A stretch of DNA of 64,000 nucleotides from JANMZO01 sp963763135 (GTDB lineage: Bacteria > Actinomycetota > Acidimicrobiia > Acidimicrobiales > JANYDT01), in contig CAVXNJ010000002.1 of the NCBI GenBank assembly GCA_963763135.1, positions 509,904 through 573,903 on the forward strand, given 5' to 3'. This document shows, in pieces, positions 1 to 9,049 of this stretch. Position 1 is the stretch's first letter. The number at the start of each line of letters is the position of its first letter. The notes under the pieces were generated by a model. The model was not told the origin of the DNA. It searched no databases and worked only from the letters and a program-made list of their open reading frames with translations. The position numbers were made by a program, and so were the translations under genes.

Positions 1-279
1 TTGTTGCAACCATGTTTCGAAGTTGCATAAGGTGTAACTCTCCTTACCAGCGCTCCCGACGTTTCGACGCGCTCGCTACGAACATCGATACCGATGTCCC
101 CTGCGTGCTCAACCGGGTTCAACTTGGCGCCACGGTCCCCTCCTGCGTTGTGCGCTTTTCGCGTTCAATCACTGGCAGGGCCGTGGCATGTCGTCAGGTC
201 GGTCGGCGCTGAGGCGTGGAAGTTCCGCGCCCGGCCCACGGCTTCCCCTCGTGGTCCGCTCCGTAGAGAGGTAGTGCTG
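1..279. other. Window edge and 5' region of the Rpf-like gene
   Basis: This leader of 279 bases precedes the secreted lysozyme-fold gene. I see no convincing ORF in it. In-frame codons extend upstream of the chosen start to about position 94, but that stretch reads as Cys/Pro/Arg-rich noise before a clean signal peptide. A long structured leader is usual for rpf-type genes in actinobacteria, yet I could not match a known riboswitch consensus here. Confidence 0.4.
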
Positions 280-756
280 ATGTCTACTGTTGCCGTTTCG
301 GTTCCGTCCGGAGTCTCCGGGTTCTCGTCACATCGCCCGCATAGCGTTCGATTTCTTTCCGCTGCCATCGCAGTACTCCTCGCTGGTGCAGCGGTAGTCG
401 CAGGGAGTAATCCCGCAGAGGCGCGCACGTCGAAATGGCGGCGATCGCACCGGTCTTCGATGCGCTACGTGCGCTCACCGTATCCGGGTCTTGGAACTTC
501 CCCGTCAATGGAAGCCGCAATAGTCGCTACGTTTCCCAGTTCGCTTCACAAGCAGGCGCTGAATGTGGCGTGGTGCGAGTCGCGGGGTCAAGCCAGCGCT
601 CGCAACGGACAGTACCGTGGTCACTTTCAAATGGGCAGCAACGAATGGAAGCGCTTTGGATCGGGCAACCCCTACAACGCGTACGACAACTCGCGGGCTG
701 CCTACCGTTACTACCTTGCTGCCGGCTCGTGGCGCCCGTGGCAGTGTCAGCCCTGA
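280..756 (+). CDS. Secreted Rpf/transglycosylase-like lysozyme-fold protein
   Basis: The product is a 158-residue exported protein that probably cleaves peptidoglycan. The ATG at 280 follows an AGAGAGGTAG ribosome site. A hydrophobic signal segment spans about residues 24-45 and ends near an Ala-x-Ala-like site (NPAEA). A basic, Ser/Arg-rich linker follows, then a compact C-terminal domain of about 65 residues. That domain has a WCESRG motif near residue 100, whose Glu fits the catalytic acid of lysozyme-like folds, then GQYRGHFQMG and an AAYRYY segment. It ends WQCQP, so the two Cys could form the disulfide seen in resuscitation-promoting factors. Identity as a true Rpf rather than a generic SLT-like enzyme is inferred. 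The gene stands alone and converges on the SirB1-family gene. Confidence 0.8.
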   Translation: MSTVAVSVPSGVSGFSSHRPHSVRFLSAAIAVLLAGAAVVAGSNPAEARTSKWRRSHRSSMRYVRSPYPGLGTSPSMEAAIVATFPSSLHKQALNVAWCESRGQASARNGQYRGHFQMGSNEWKRFGSGNPYNAYDNSRAAYRYYLAAGSWRPWQCQP

Positions 757-770
757 CGATGTAGGTTAGC

Positions 771-805
771 ATCATGTGTGCACATATAATATGTGCACAC
801 ATGAT
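771..805. repeat. 35-bp near-perfect palindrome between convergent genes
   Basis: Two 17-base arms mirror each other around a single central base; the left arm reads ATCATGTGTGCACATAT. It lies just 3' of the Rpf-like gene and before the end of the opposite-strand SirB1 gene. It is AT-rich and lacks a T-tract, so it is not a typical intrinsic terminator. It could be a bidirectional terminator or a protein binding site. Confidence 0.7.
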
Positions 806-852
806 TTGCGTTTGGAATGCATTGATGCCGAAAACGATCCGCGTCGAACCAT

Positions 853-1665
853 TCAGTTGAGACGTGCGGCGAGGCGAACTTCCTCCGCGTCGAGCGTGTC
901 TTCGTGCATCGGAAAATGGAGTCGAAGCAGGCGAAGCGTCGCCATCGCCTCGTTCCAGCGGCCCGTGGCGTCGAGCAGTCGAAGCAATTCACGGGCCTCG
1001 TCGAATGCGAGGGATGGAAGCGCGCTTCGCAAGCGCATCACCGCTGTGAGGCCTTCGAGATCACCACTGCGCGCGTAGTTGCTCTTCAGATTTGAAAGCA
1101 TCCGGATCAGAATCTGTTCCGACATCGCCGGCGTGAGGGAGTTGGGATCGATTATTCGGGTCCCAAACATTCGCTCGTGGAGGTCCGCGCAATCATTGAG
1201 CGTGAGCGTTGCCCCGCCGTTGAAGGGGTCGACGAACGGCCGGGAGGCGTCGACGGTGGCGAGCAGAAAATGCCCGGGGAAACTCACTCCCCACATGCGG
1301 AGACCGATTCGCTTGGCGAGATCGAGTCCGATCACTGCGAGCGAAATCGGAATGCCGACGCGGCGTTCGAGTACATCAGGAAGAAACGAGTTTCGGACAT
1401 CGTGGTAGTCGATTCCGTTTCCCGTGAGGCCGTAGTCGACGAACAGTCGGCGCTGCCATCCGTCGAAGTTGGACGGGCACCCCTCAGCCAATTCTTGAAG
1501 GACGCTCTCGCGCTCCGTAAGTTCTTCCATGCTGGAGACGAGAACACTACGATGCGCGCTTAGTAAAAACGCAGCCCGAGTCAGGTCGATCGCGGAACCC
1601 GACGGGTTGACCGTGCTCGCAAACGATCGGTGCCACCATGGTGCGTCGGGTTGGGCGGGAAGCAT
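853..1665 (-). CDS. SirB1-family transglutaminase-like protein
   Basis: The 270-residue product belongs to the SirB1 (YchA) family, which has an N-terminal transglutaminase-like core and C-terminal TPR-like helices. The family signature is clear in the middle: DYHDVRNSFL, then RRVGIPISLAVIGLDLA, then WGVSFPGHFLL with the conserved Pro-Gly-His. The last third (about residues 195-270) is helical and repeat-like (LRLLDATGRWNEAMATLRLL). ATG at 1665 is preceded on the coding strand by GATGGAG. The molecular function of this family is not established. The gene lies about 100 bases downstream of the AdnAB-like gene on the same strand. Confidence 0.82.
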   Translation of the reverse strand: MLPAQPDAPWWHRSFASTVNPSGSAIDLTRAAFLLSAHRSVLVSSMEELTERESVLQELAEGCPSNFDGWQRRLFVDYGLTGNGIDYHDVRNSFLPDVLERRVGIPISLAVIGLDLAKRIGLRMWGVSFPGHFLLATVDASRPFVDPFNGGATLTLNDCADLHERMFGTRIIDPNSLTPAMSEQILIRMLSNLKSNYARSGDLEGLTAVMRLRSALPSLAFDEARELLRLLDATGRWNEAMATLRLLRLHFPMHEDTLDAEEVRLAARLN

Positions 1666-1763
1666 GTCTCCATCTTGGCCGATTCCGATGATCTACGGAT
1701 GTTGTCTTGGCCTCGGTGTGCGTCGAGGCTGATTGGAAGGCGATACTGCCATTCCGCGGTCTG

Positions 1764-4700
1764 TCATTGGCCCCGCTGCGCACCCTCGCAGAATGCGCCG
1801 AAGTCGCAGTGGTCGCACCATGGACCCGGCGCCGGATCGAATCGACGGTTGCCGATGGCCTCGATCGCGGCCGTGACCCGAGAGAGTGCCGACGCCGCTT
1901 CAGCGGCGCTCCAGCGCCGACTGCGGTACTGAGGTCCCTCGGAGCCGCCGAGATAACAGGCGGTCACGGTGATCTGCTCGGGTTTGAATCCGAGGACCTG
2001 CACTGCGACCAGCCCGTAGACGTCGAGTTGCATCGTCGTCGGATCGTCATTGGGGAGCATGAGGCGATCGGTATCGAGCACCGAGCCGTCGTCCAGTCCG
2101 TCGGTCGATTGGACCATCACCGCCGCCGGAGCCAGCCCGGTCTTGAAATCGACGATCTCGATGGTTGTCGTATCGGGGCCGGGCGACGAGGATTCCCGTT
2201 GGGCTGGCCGTTGGTCCGTGTAGATCGCGTCGATCCGGCCGCCGATGGTACGGCCCGCGAGTCCAAGCGTGAAGGGCAGCTCGACGTGGCGCGGCTGGCG
2301 GCCGGCGTATCGAGAAAGCGAGAACCCACGTTGAGCCTGGGGACCGCGGGGGAGTGGGCGGCGCGGCCCTCGGGGGTCTCCGGTGATGTCGACGAGCTGC
2401 ACTTCGTTGTCATCGACCCCAGCCCATAGCGGCGCGTCAGCGGGCGATCGGACCGAAAACTCATCGCTGCCGGCCGTGTTGGGCTGACCGTCGAGATCCG
2501 TGAGCGTGAGTTGGCCGTTCGCCTGTCGCTCGATCCATCGGTGTACCTCGGACCCTATCCGCGCCGCATCCGATGAACGACGGGGAAGCGGCCGAATCGT
2601 CGTCCAGTAGAAACGCCTTGGGCAGCGGCGGTACGTGGCGAGCGAGGTCGTCGCAAACGAAACCGGCAGCGGTTCAGGTGAGGTCTTCGGCCGGACGCTT
2701 CCGACCTCGCTGAGGAACAGGGCTCCCTGATCGGCGACAGTCAGCTTCGACCCCTTCGAGTTCTTTGCGGATGAGCCGCGCTTGGTCCCGCTCGTGGGTG
2801 CGGCGACCCGGCGTTGAGAACTAGGCGACGGATCGCCGTTCGGACCTGAGGTTTTCGATGACTTCGTCGGGGTGGCCGGGTCGACAGTGTCGTCTGGGGT
2901 GGCGTGCTCCGAGCCAGGACCATGACTTCCCGACGCAGCAGTCTGGGCGAGATAGCGGGCGTGCCGTCGCTCCATCTCGGCAATCTGGGGGTCGGACGCT
3001 CCCGGGTCTGATCGATTCGATTCGGTCACGGGCGGATCCGCCTCTCCCAACATGTCGTAAAAGGGTCCGATGCCTTGAGGCTGCATAACGCCCGCGTACC
3101 AATGGGCGGCACTGAAGATGAGGCGGGTTTTTGCTCTGGTGGTGGCCACATAGAACAGACGTTTCTCTTCGCGGTCCCGTTCGAGGTCAGCTTCAGATTT
3201 CGGCTTGTCGAGCTCCGCCTTGCTGTGGAGCCGCGGAGGTTTCGGATCGGCGTCGCCCTTCAGCCACGGGGGAAGCGCCGAACCCTGCGTGACGCCGTTT
3301 TCCCCGGAGCGCCCATCGGGGAAGATCTTGCTGAGCGAACGCGCTCGGCCCGCAAGGCCCGGAACGAACACGGTTTCGAACTCGAGACCCTTCGCCTGAT
3401 GGATCGTCATGATCTGCACCGCGTCGACCTGGGTTCCGACGGCTTCGGGCAGGTCATCTTCGGACTCCGCGATCAGCTGGAGGTACTCGAGGAACTCGAG
3501 TAGCGACCGTTGCCCGAAAGTCGCGCCCCGTTTACCGAGCGGAAGCGCGACAAACCGCTCCGCCAGGTCAAGAAAACGAACCAGGTTTTCCGCGCCCCGG
3601 GCGCTCACCCGTTGCCACGCTCCGGTGCGGTCGAGCACCCGCTCGATCAGGTCCGCGATCGGCAGGCGGGCTTTGGCGTCAGCCAGCTCGCGCCGGATCA
3701 CATCGAAGGCGTGGAGCCGCGTCCACGCCTCGGTCGACAGATCGGGGACTTCGGCCAGCGCGTCGATGGCCAACTGCAGATCGAGCCGGTCGTGGACCTC
3801 CTCGCCTGTCAACGCTGCCCGTTCGCGGGCTCGGGCGGCGTTGACCCGGGCCTCGCGAGCCAGGGCGGCGATGTCACGCATCCCCAAGCGATAGGGCTCG
3901 CCCCGAAGTATGCGCAGCAGCGCGACGGAAGAATCGGGTGGCGTCAAGGCGTCGGTAGATGCTGATGGTTTCGGAATGTCGGGAACCACGTACGGCAGTG
4001 CGGGGACGTGGACGTCATCAACAGACGCCTCGGCGGTCGCCACGACTTCCAGCCAGGCAACCAGATCCACGATCTCGGGTCGGTTTAACAGGCCGCCGAG
4101 GCCGACCACTTCGACGGGAACGCCCGCAGAGATCAATGCTTCGGAGATGGTCGGGATCAGGCGTCGTTTGCGGCAGAGAATCGCCATGTCAGCCCAAGGC
4201 TGCCCCCGACGATTCATCTCCACGCATTTCTCCGCGATGCGTCGGGCTTCGTCGAAGTCATCGGTGGCCACGAATCGTTCAACTTTCGCGGCAGGTATCG
4301 CTCCACTGGCCTCGAGTTGCTTCGGTCTTGCGTTGTCGACCTGCGATTGAATGTGGCGAGCCAGACGGACGACTTCCGGACCGGACCTGTGGTTGGTCTC
4401 CAACCGCACCTCGGTTGCATCCGGGAAGTGCGCGTGGAACTCCAGGAGGTTGCGGATGTGCGCACCCCGGAAGGCGTAAATCGATTGCATGTCGTCGCCC
4501 ACCGCTGTGAGCTCGCTGGACTCGCCGTAGAGAACCTGCATGAGGCGTCGTTGGGCGTAGTTCGTATCCTGGTATTCGTCGAGAAGCGCCACCGGACACG
4601 TGGACCTGAGCGATTCGGCGATGTCGGGTTGTTCTTCGACGAGTTGAAGTGCCAGACGAATCTGATCGCCGAAGTCAATACAACCGGCGTCGCGCTTGGC

Positions 4701-7700
4701 CCTTTCGTATGCAGTCACCATCGCACAAAGATCAGCGCGCTTAAGAGCTGCATTCTTGACCCACTGGTGCACGAAGGGATCTCGGATGAGCCGGTGACAA
4801 TCGGCTAACAGGTCTTCTACCTCGACCACGTGATCGGCACATGACGAGGCCAGAGCGAGCGCGTCGTTGATCAACGCTGGGATGTTCCCGGTCTTGCGGT
4901 TATCAATTGTGACGTCGTCGAGGGACTCGCGAAGAAGCTGCCAAGCGCGGGCCCGGTCCAGGAGAACCGGCCTTCTCGGTAGTCCGATGCGCTCGCCGTA
5001 CCGGTGAATTACCGAAGCACCGAACCCGTGGTACGTCATGATCGTGGCGTCGTTTCCGGTCCCGAGCTCGTGGGCAACGCGAGATCGAAGGTGACCGGCC
5101 GCCTTGTTGGAAAACGTCAATCCAAGGATCTGATCCGGCCGCCAGCCGCGTTCCCGCACCAGGTGAACGATTCGCTTGGCGATAACGGTCGTCTTTCCTG
5201 ATCCCGCACCTGCGACTATGAGCAGCGGCGAGCCCTCGTGCACGATCGCCCGTTGCTGCTCGGGTAGCGGTTGAAAGAGTTCGGTACGTGGCTCGCCTGC
5301 TCGTGGATCGCTGGCTTTCGTCCCGGGATCGATCGCAACGTCGAGCGCATCGAACAGCGACGGCATCCGCTTCGGATCATCGCTTTCGCCACCCGAAAGG
5401 TCGGCGACGGTCGCGGTTCCCCTGGCCGGCAAGCGGCCATCGGGTCGAAGGCTCGCTTTCAACCGTGTTGGTCGTGGCTCGTGAAGCGACTCAATGGTGC
5501 GGCCCTCGGGTTGAAGGGGGCAGAGCCGTTTGAAATTGCAGTAGTCGCATGATGCTGCGACCGACGGTGCGAAGTTCTCCGTGAGGATCGCGTCAGCGGT
5601 GGAAAGTATGCGCGCCTTGGTATGTTCCTCGTGATCGTCGGTGACCGGTTGCTTCACGTCGGCATTCACCGGGAGGTAATGAAGGCGAAGGTTCTGCGGT
5701 GCACCAAACGGTTGCAGCGCGGGATCGGTGACGGCAGCGAGGTGATACGTGGCGAGTTGAAGGTTGTCGGAGTCGGTTCGGTTCTTGACCGCCGGAGCGG
5801 AGCCGGTCTTGTAGTCGACGATCTCGACCTGGCCGTCGGCATCTATAGACACGCGGTCGATCGAACCGGTCAGAGTGTGCGGACCGACCGGCACCCGAAA
5901 TCGGTGCTCAACCGCAAGGACCTCCCGCAGTCGCGGAAGTTCGTTCTCGTGCCACGATTCGAGCCAGGATTCGGCCCGCTTGCGATAGTCGGCTTCCTGT
6001 GGACGGTAGGGAAACGCGGTGCGGTCCCAGTTGGCATCGAGGAGTTCGAACAATCGTCGGCGAGACTGTTCGGGCGGGACGGCCGCCGGGTTCGTGCCGA
6101 CAAGGGCCAGTGTCTCCGGTGTATCGGCCGCTTCGTGTTGGAGGCGCGCAAAGGGAAGCAGAAACGCTTCAAGCGTTGCGTGCACCATGGTGCCCACGCT
6201 CGCTGGCACACCGCCCGGCCCTCGCACGCCGGCAACGTATTGATATGCGAAGTTAAGAGGGCAATTCTCGTAGGTATCAAGGCGCGTTGCCGACAGCATC
6301 AGCGACTGTTCCGGAAAACAGACGACGCGGTTCAGCGTCTCCGGCGTTCGCGGTTTGGCCACGGGTGCCGATGCGGCTCGAATGGCGTCGATCGGGTCCT
6401 CCCGCCACCCTTCCACGAAGCGGCTGACGAGGACCCCGGGGTCGGGCGCCGCGATTGCGACGACCGCACGGTCGGCCCGGCCGACGGTATCGTCGAAGCG
6501 TTCCCGCTGCGCCAGTATCGACTCCTGCTGTCTCAGATGCGCGGGCGGCGAGTCGGGCCGGAAGTCAAGCGGATCCCATCCGCCCTCGACGACGGGACGA
6601 ACCCGCGGCCAGCTCCCCTCCACCATCCGGGGCAGAATCAGAACGTCAAACGATCGGCCCGAGAGATCTCGGTGCGTAAGAAGCGAGACCGCGTCGAACG
6701 TGGTCGAGTCGCTCTGCTCAACGATCTCGTTCGGGCCATCAGACGGGTCGTCGTCGTTGTCGTCGTTGTCGTCGAACGCGTCGGTGGCAACTCGATCCTC
6801 CCGGCTCTCGTCGGGACCGGCATCGTCGGCCGTCGGGGTTGTGCTGGTCGCCGGCGTGTGATGCAGCGCCGACGCCGATCGCGCCTCGTTCACGAGCTCC
6901 AAAAGCTCCACCTGCGGTGAGCGCTCAAGGCTGGTATCCGGATCGCGGTTGTTTGTTGCTGGTCGCGAACCACTTTGATCCTCGGTGGTTGTGGTGTTGC
7001 CGGTCATGGCGTCGCTGGTTCTGGCGAGGTCATGGAGGCGGTCGAGAAAAATTCGACAGCCCTCGGTGGAGTCGGTCGTGGACCGCAGAGCGTCGCGCGC
7101 TACGAACTGCTCCCAGATCGAAAAAGCCGTTTCGGCGAGCTGCCGAGCGGTAGTCGGGACAGCAATAGGTAAGCGTGCATAGTTATGTGGTCCAACTAGG
7201 TTGAGCGATCGGGCCTGCTCGAGAAACTGGTCGTCGCGAATGACACTCCAACGAACCAGATCCACAAAGCAACTCACGAGCGGATCACTCGTGATGCTTC
7301 GGCGGTTAAGGGCGAGCGGTACCGAGCGTCGCTCGGCGACCCGCCGAAGCGAATGCGTCAGTGGGTCGGTGGGCGACGGCACGACCACGGCGATATCTCG
7401 ATACGCCACGCCGAGTTCGCGATAGTCGTCGATTACGGAGACGACCGCATCAGCCTCCATCGCCCTATGGCGAAGGCGGTGAAGGATCCGATCGCATTCG
7501 TATTCATCGGGCGAGTCGGGCCGGGTCAGGGCCAGCCATTCGGCCTTCGCAAACCCGCTTCCGACGCAAAACGGGGCAAGTCGGCTGTTGCCCGCCACCG
7601 TAAGGCTCTGAAACTCCGATGAAGCGGCCAACGATTCGACGACCGCGAGACAAACCGGGTCCATTCGATGTGCGTCGTCGACAAGCACGTGGCATCCGAC

Positions 7701-8411
7701 CCATGGCCGCAAACCATCGACCTGCTCGTCGTCATTGGCCTGGATTCGGCCGAGCGCCACCTCGGCCAGCGCAGCAAGATCCGTGAGCCCGGCCGCTTCC
7801 AACGAACTGTCGACTCGACGGCCGAAGGCGATCAGCTCGGCCCAGCGCTCCTGACCCGGAGGCACCGCCGTCTGGGAGTCGAACGGCGATCCAAGAATGG
7901 TATGTGTGCCTAGTAATAGGCCCTGGCGCCGGAGGGTGTAGAGCGTCTGGACCGCGTTGTTCCGCACCGACAGCCGTTTGAGGGCGAGACGCGAGTTGGC
8001 CCAGTGTCTGCCCAGCTGGTTCGGATCGATGCATTCGGCTTCGAGAAGCCGCTGGGCGCTCAGCTTCCAGGCCGCCGACGTGATCGACACAGGAGCAACC
8101 TCCCCGGTCGCCACTATCGATGCGATGAGGCGGGCCACTGACGTTACGACCACCGATTGATTCGGCGCGTCGCGGGTCAGGACCTGGCCCAGCCACTCGG
8201 CATCGCCGGCGGTAGCGGCAACAACGACAACCGAGTGGCCGGCGCTGGCGAGCTCCGGAGCTGCGGTGTTTGCCGCGAGTGCGAGCGCCCGAGCAAGCAG
8301 GGCCGTGGTTCGCCCGGATCGGGTCGGACCGTCGAGCACCAACAGTGGACCCGTGTGCGCCACGGCCTGCTGCTGAGCGGGCCACAGCGGCGCCGACGGG
8401 TCAAAATCCAT
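1764..8411 (-). CDS. adnAB: Single-chain AdnA-AdnB fusion: helicase-nuclease-helicase-nuclease
   Basis: This 2215-residue protein has two complete UvrD-like motor plus RecB-like nuclease modules in tandem, matching mycobacterial AdnA and AdnB joined end to end; those process DNA double-strand breaks. Module 1 (about 1-1000) has a degenerate P-loop near residue 30 (GPTRSGRTT, Lys replaced by Arg) and DDAH in place of a DExx box. Its nuclease has GSIDR, VDYKTG near 865, and Fe-S cysteines at about 714 and in a CxxCx5C cluster near 955. Module 2 (about 1040-2215) has an intact GAGSGKTT near 1070, DEYQDTN near 1279, TIHQAKGLEFE, VATTRAK, VDFKTG near 2088 and a second CxxCx5C near 2200. An acidic Asp/Asn run lies near 550, where the DNA is a GTC/GTT microsatellite (6743-6776). 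Only motor 2 should hydrolyse ATP; both nucleases look active. This follows the asymmetry known for AdnAB. Confidence 0.9.
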   Translation of the reverse strand: MDFDPSAPLWPAQQQAVAHTGPLLVLDGPTRSGRTTALLARALALAANTAAPELASAGHSVVVVAATAGDAEWLGQVLTRDAPNQSVVVTSVARLIASIVATGEVAPVSITSAAWKLSAQRLLEAECIDPNQLGRHWANSRLALKRLSVRNNAVQTLYTLRRQGLLLGTHTILGSPFDSQTAVPPGQERWAELIAFGRRVDSSLEAAGLTDLAALAEVALGRIQANDDEQVDGLRPWVGCHVLVDDAHRMDPVCLAVVESLAASSEFQSLTVAGNSRLAPFCVGSGFAKAEWLALTRPDSPDEYECDRILHRLRHRAMEADAVVSVIDDYRELGVAYRDIAVVVPSPTDPLTHSLRRVAERRSVPLALNRRSITSDPLVSCFVDLVRWSVIRDDQFLEQARSLNLVGPHNYARLPIAVPTTARQLAETAFSIWEQFVARDALRSTTDSTEGCRIFLDRLHDLARTSDAMTGNTTTTEDQSGSRPATNNRDPDTSLERSPQVELLELVNEARSASALHHTPATSTTPTADDAGPDESREDRVATDAFDDNDDNDDDPSDGPNEIVEQSDSTTFDAVSLLTHRDLSGRSFDVLILPRMVEGSWPRVRPVVEGGWDPLDFRPDSPPAHLRQQESILAQRERFDDTVGRADRAVVAIAAPDPGVLVSRFVEGWREDPIDAIRAASAPVAKPRTPETLNRVVCFPEQSLMLSATRLDTYENCPLNFAYQYVAGVRGPGGVPASVGTMVHATLEAFLLPFARLQHEAADTPETLALVGTNPAAVPPEQSRRRLFELLDANWDRTAFPYRPQEADYRKRAESWLESWHENELPRLREVLAVEHRFRVPVGPHTLTGSIDRVSIDADGQVEIVDYKTGSAPAVKNRTDSDNLQLATYHLAAVTDPALQPFGAPQNLRLHYLPVNADVKQPVTDDHEEHTKARILSTADAILTENFAPSVAASCDYCNFKRLCPLQPEGRTIESLHEPRPTRLKASLRPDGRLPARGTATVADLSGGESDDPKRMPSLFDALDVAIDPGTKASDPRAGEPRTELFQPLPEQQRAIVHEGSPLLIVAGAGSGKTTVIAKRIVHLVRERGWRPDQILGLTFSNKAAGHLRSRVAHELGTGNDATIMTYHGFGASVIHRYGERIGLPRRPVLLDRARAWQLLRESLDDVTIDNRKTGNIPALINDALALASSCADHVVEVEDLLADCHRLIRDPFVHQWVKNAALKRADLCAMVTAYERAKRDAGCIDFGDQIRLALQLVEEQPDIAESLRSTCPVALLDEYQDTNYAQRRLMQVLYGESSELTAVGDDMQSIYAFRGAHIRNLLEFHAHFPDATEVRLETNHRSGPEVVRLARHIQSQVDNARPKQLEASGAIPAAKVERFVATDDFDEARRIAEKCVEMNRRGQPWADMAILCRKRRLIPTISEALISAGVPVEVVGLGGLLNRPEIVDLVAWLEVVATAEASVDDVHVPALPYVVPDIPKPSASTDALTPPDSSVALLRILRGEPYRLGMRDIAALAREARVNAARARERAALTGEEVHDRLDLQLAIDALAEVPDLSTEAWTRLHAFDVIRRELADAKARLPIADLIERVLDRTGAWQRVSARGAENLVRFLDLAERFVALPLGKRGATFGQRSLLEFLEYLQLIAESEDDLPEAVGTQVDAVQIMTIHQAKGLEFETVFVPGLAGRARSLSKIFPDGRSGENGVTQGSALPPWLKGDADPKPPRLHSKAELDKPKSEADLERDREEKRLFYVATTRAKTRLIFSAAHWYAGVMQPQGIGPFYDMLGEADPPVTESNRSDPGASDPQIAEMERRHARYLAQTAASGSHGPGSEHATPDDTVDPATPTKSSKTSGPNGDPSPSSQRRVAAPTSGTKRGSSAKNSKGSKLTVADQGALFLSEVGSVRPKTSPEPLPVSFATTSLATYRRCPRRFYWTTIRPLPRRSSDAARIGSEVHRWIERQANGQLTLTDLDGQPNTAGSDEFSVRSPADAPLWAGVDDNEVQLVDITGDPRGPRRPLPRGPQAQRGFSLSRYAGRQPRHVELPFTLGLAGRTIGGRIDAIYTDQRPAQRESSSPGPDTTTIEIVDFKTGLAPAAVMVQSTDGLDDGSVLDTDRLMLPNDDPTTMQLDVYGLVAVQVLGFKPEQITVTACYLGGSEGPQYRSRRWSAAEAASALSRVTAAIEAIGNRRFDPAPGPWCDHCDFGAFCEGAQRGQ

Positions 8412-9049
8412 CCCCCGAACCTAACGGGTGCCACTGACAACTTTTTATTGTGGCGGGCCCCATCTGCGCAGGGCCCGCTTCGCGACCCTGCGAACCTCAT
8501 GCTTCGCTTCGGGTCCCACCACGTGCGGCCTTCATCCGGTCTCGGTGGTTTCGCTCCTCATTCGCTGTATCTGCGCACGGCCCGCTTCGCGACCCTGCGG
8601 CGCTTCACTCGCACTCTCAACCCTCGCCGGGGCCGCGCTTTTGATTGTGGCGGGCCCCATCTGCGCAGGGCCCGCTTCGCGACCCTGCGAAACTCATGCT
8701 TCGCTTCGGGTCCCACCACGTCTGGCCTTCATCCGGTCTCGGTGGTTTCGCTCCTCATTCGCTAGCGCTCACTCGCACTCTCAACCCTCGCCGGGGCCGC
8801 GCTTTTGATTGTGGCGGGCCCCATCTGCGCAGGGCCCGCTTCGCGACCCTGCGAACCTCATGCTTCGTTGGAATGTGAGCGTTTGCTTAGTTGGGGGCTG
8901 AGGAATAGCACACAAACGCTTTGGGTTGCCGCTTCCGACCTGCGGTTTGGCGTGGTCGGTCGATTGCGGCCTACGGTACGTCCTGACAGTTCCTTGTGAC
9001 TGTCGACACTCTGTTCGCTATCTGTACCGTCTGACTCCTCAGGAGATCC
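8412..9049. other. Intergenic region holding a triplicated 120-bp repeat
   Basis: This stretch of 638 bases separates the divergent AdnAB-like and LLM oxidoreductase genes. About two thirds is tandem repeat (listed separately). The part from about 8870 to 9049 is unique and must carry the promoter and ribosome site (TCAGGAGATCC) of the gene at 9050. Open frames through the repeats are low-complexity translations of the repeat itself and do not look like proteins. Confidence 0.7.
8447..8867. repeat. Three direct copies of a ~120-bp GC-rich repeat
   Basis: Copies run 8447-8566, 8644-8763 and 8808-8867 (truncated). Each begins ATTGTGGCGGGCCCCATCTG and contains an 8-bp stem, GCGGGCCC paired with GGGCCCGC. 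Copies 1 and 2 are nearly identical over 120 bases. The spacers are related too and share CTCGCACTCTCAACCCTCGC, so the real unit is about 165-197 bases. The spacer after copy 1 also contains a partial copy of the first 30 bases. Confidence 0.9.

Noticed and set aside
60..279. Possible ydaO/c-di-AMP riboswitch before the Rpf-like gene
   Set aside because: Actinobacterial rpf-type genes often have one and a CTCCGTAGAGAGG end is suggestive, but the conserved 5' blocks could not be found in order.
5622..6920. 432-residue plus-strand open frame
   Set aside because: Lies wholly inside the AdnAB-like gene on the other strand; Arg/Val-rich with no domain. A high-GC shadow frame.
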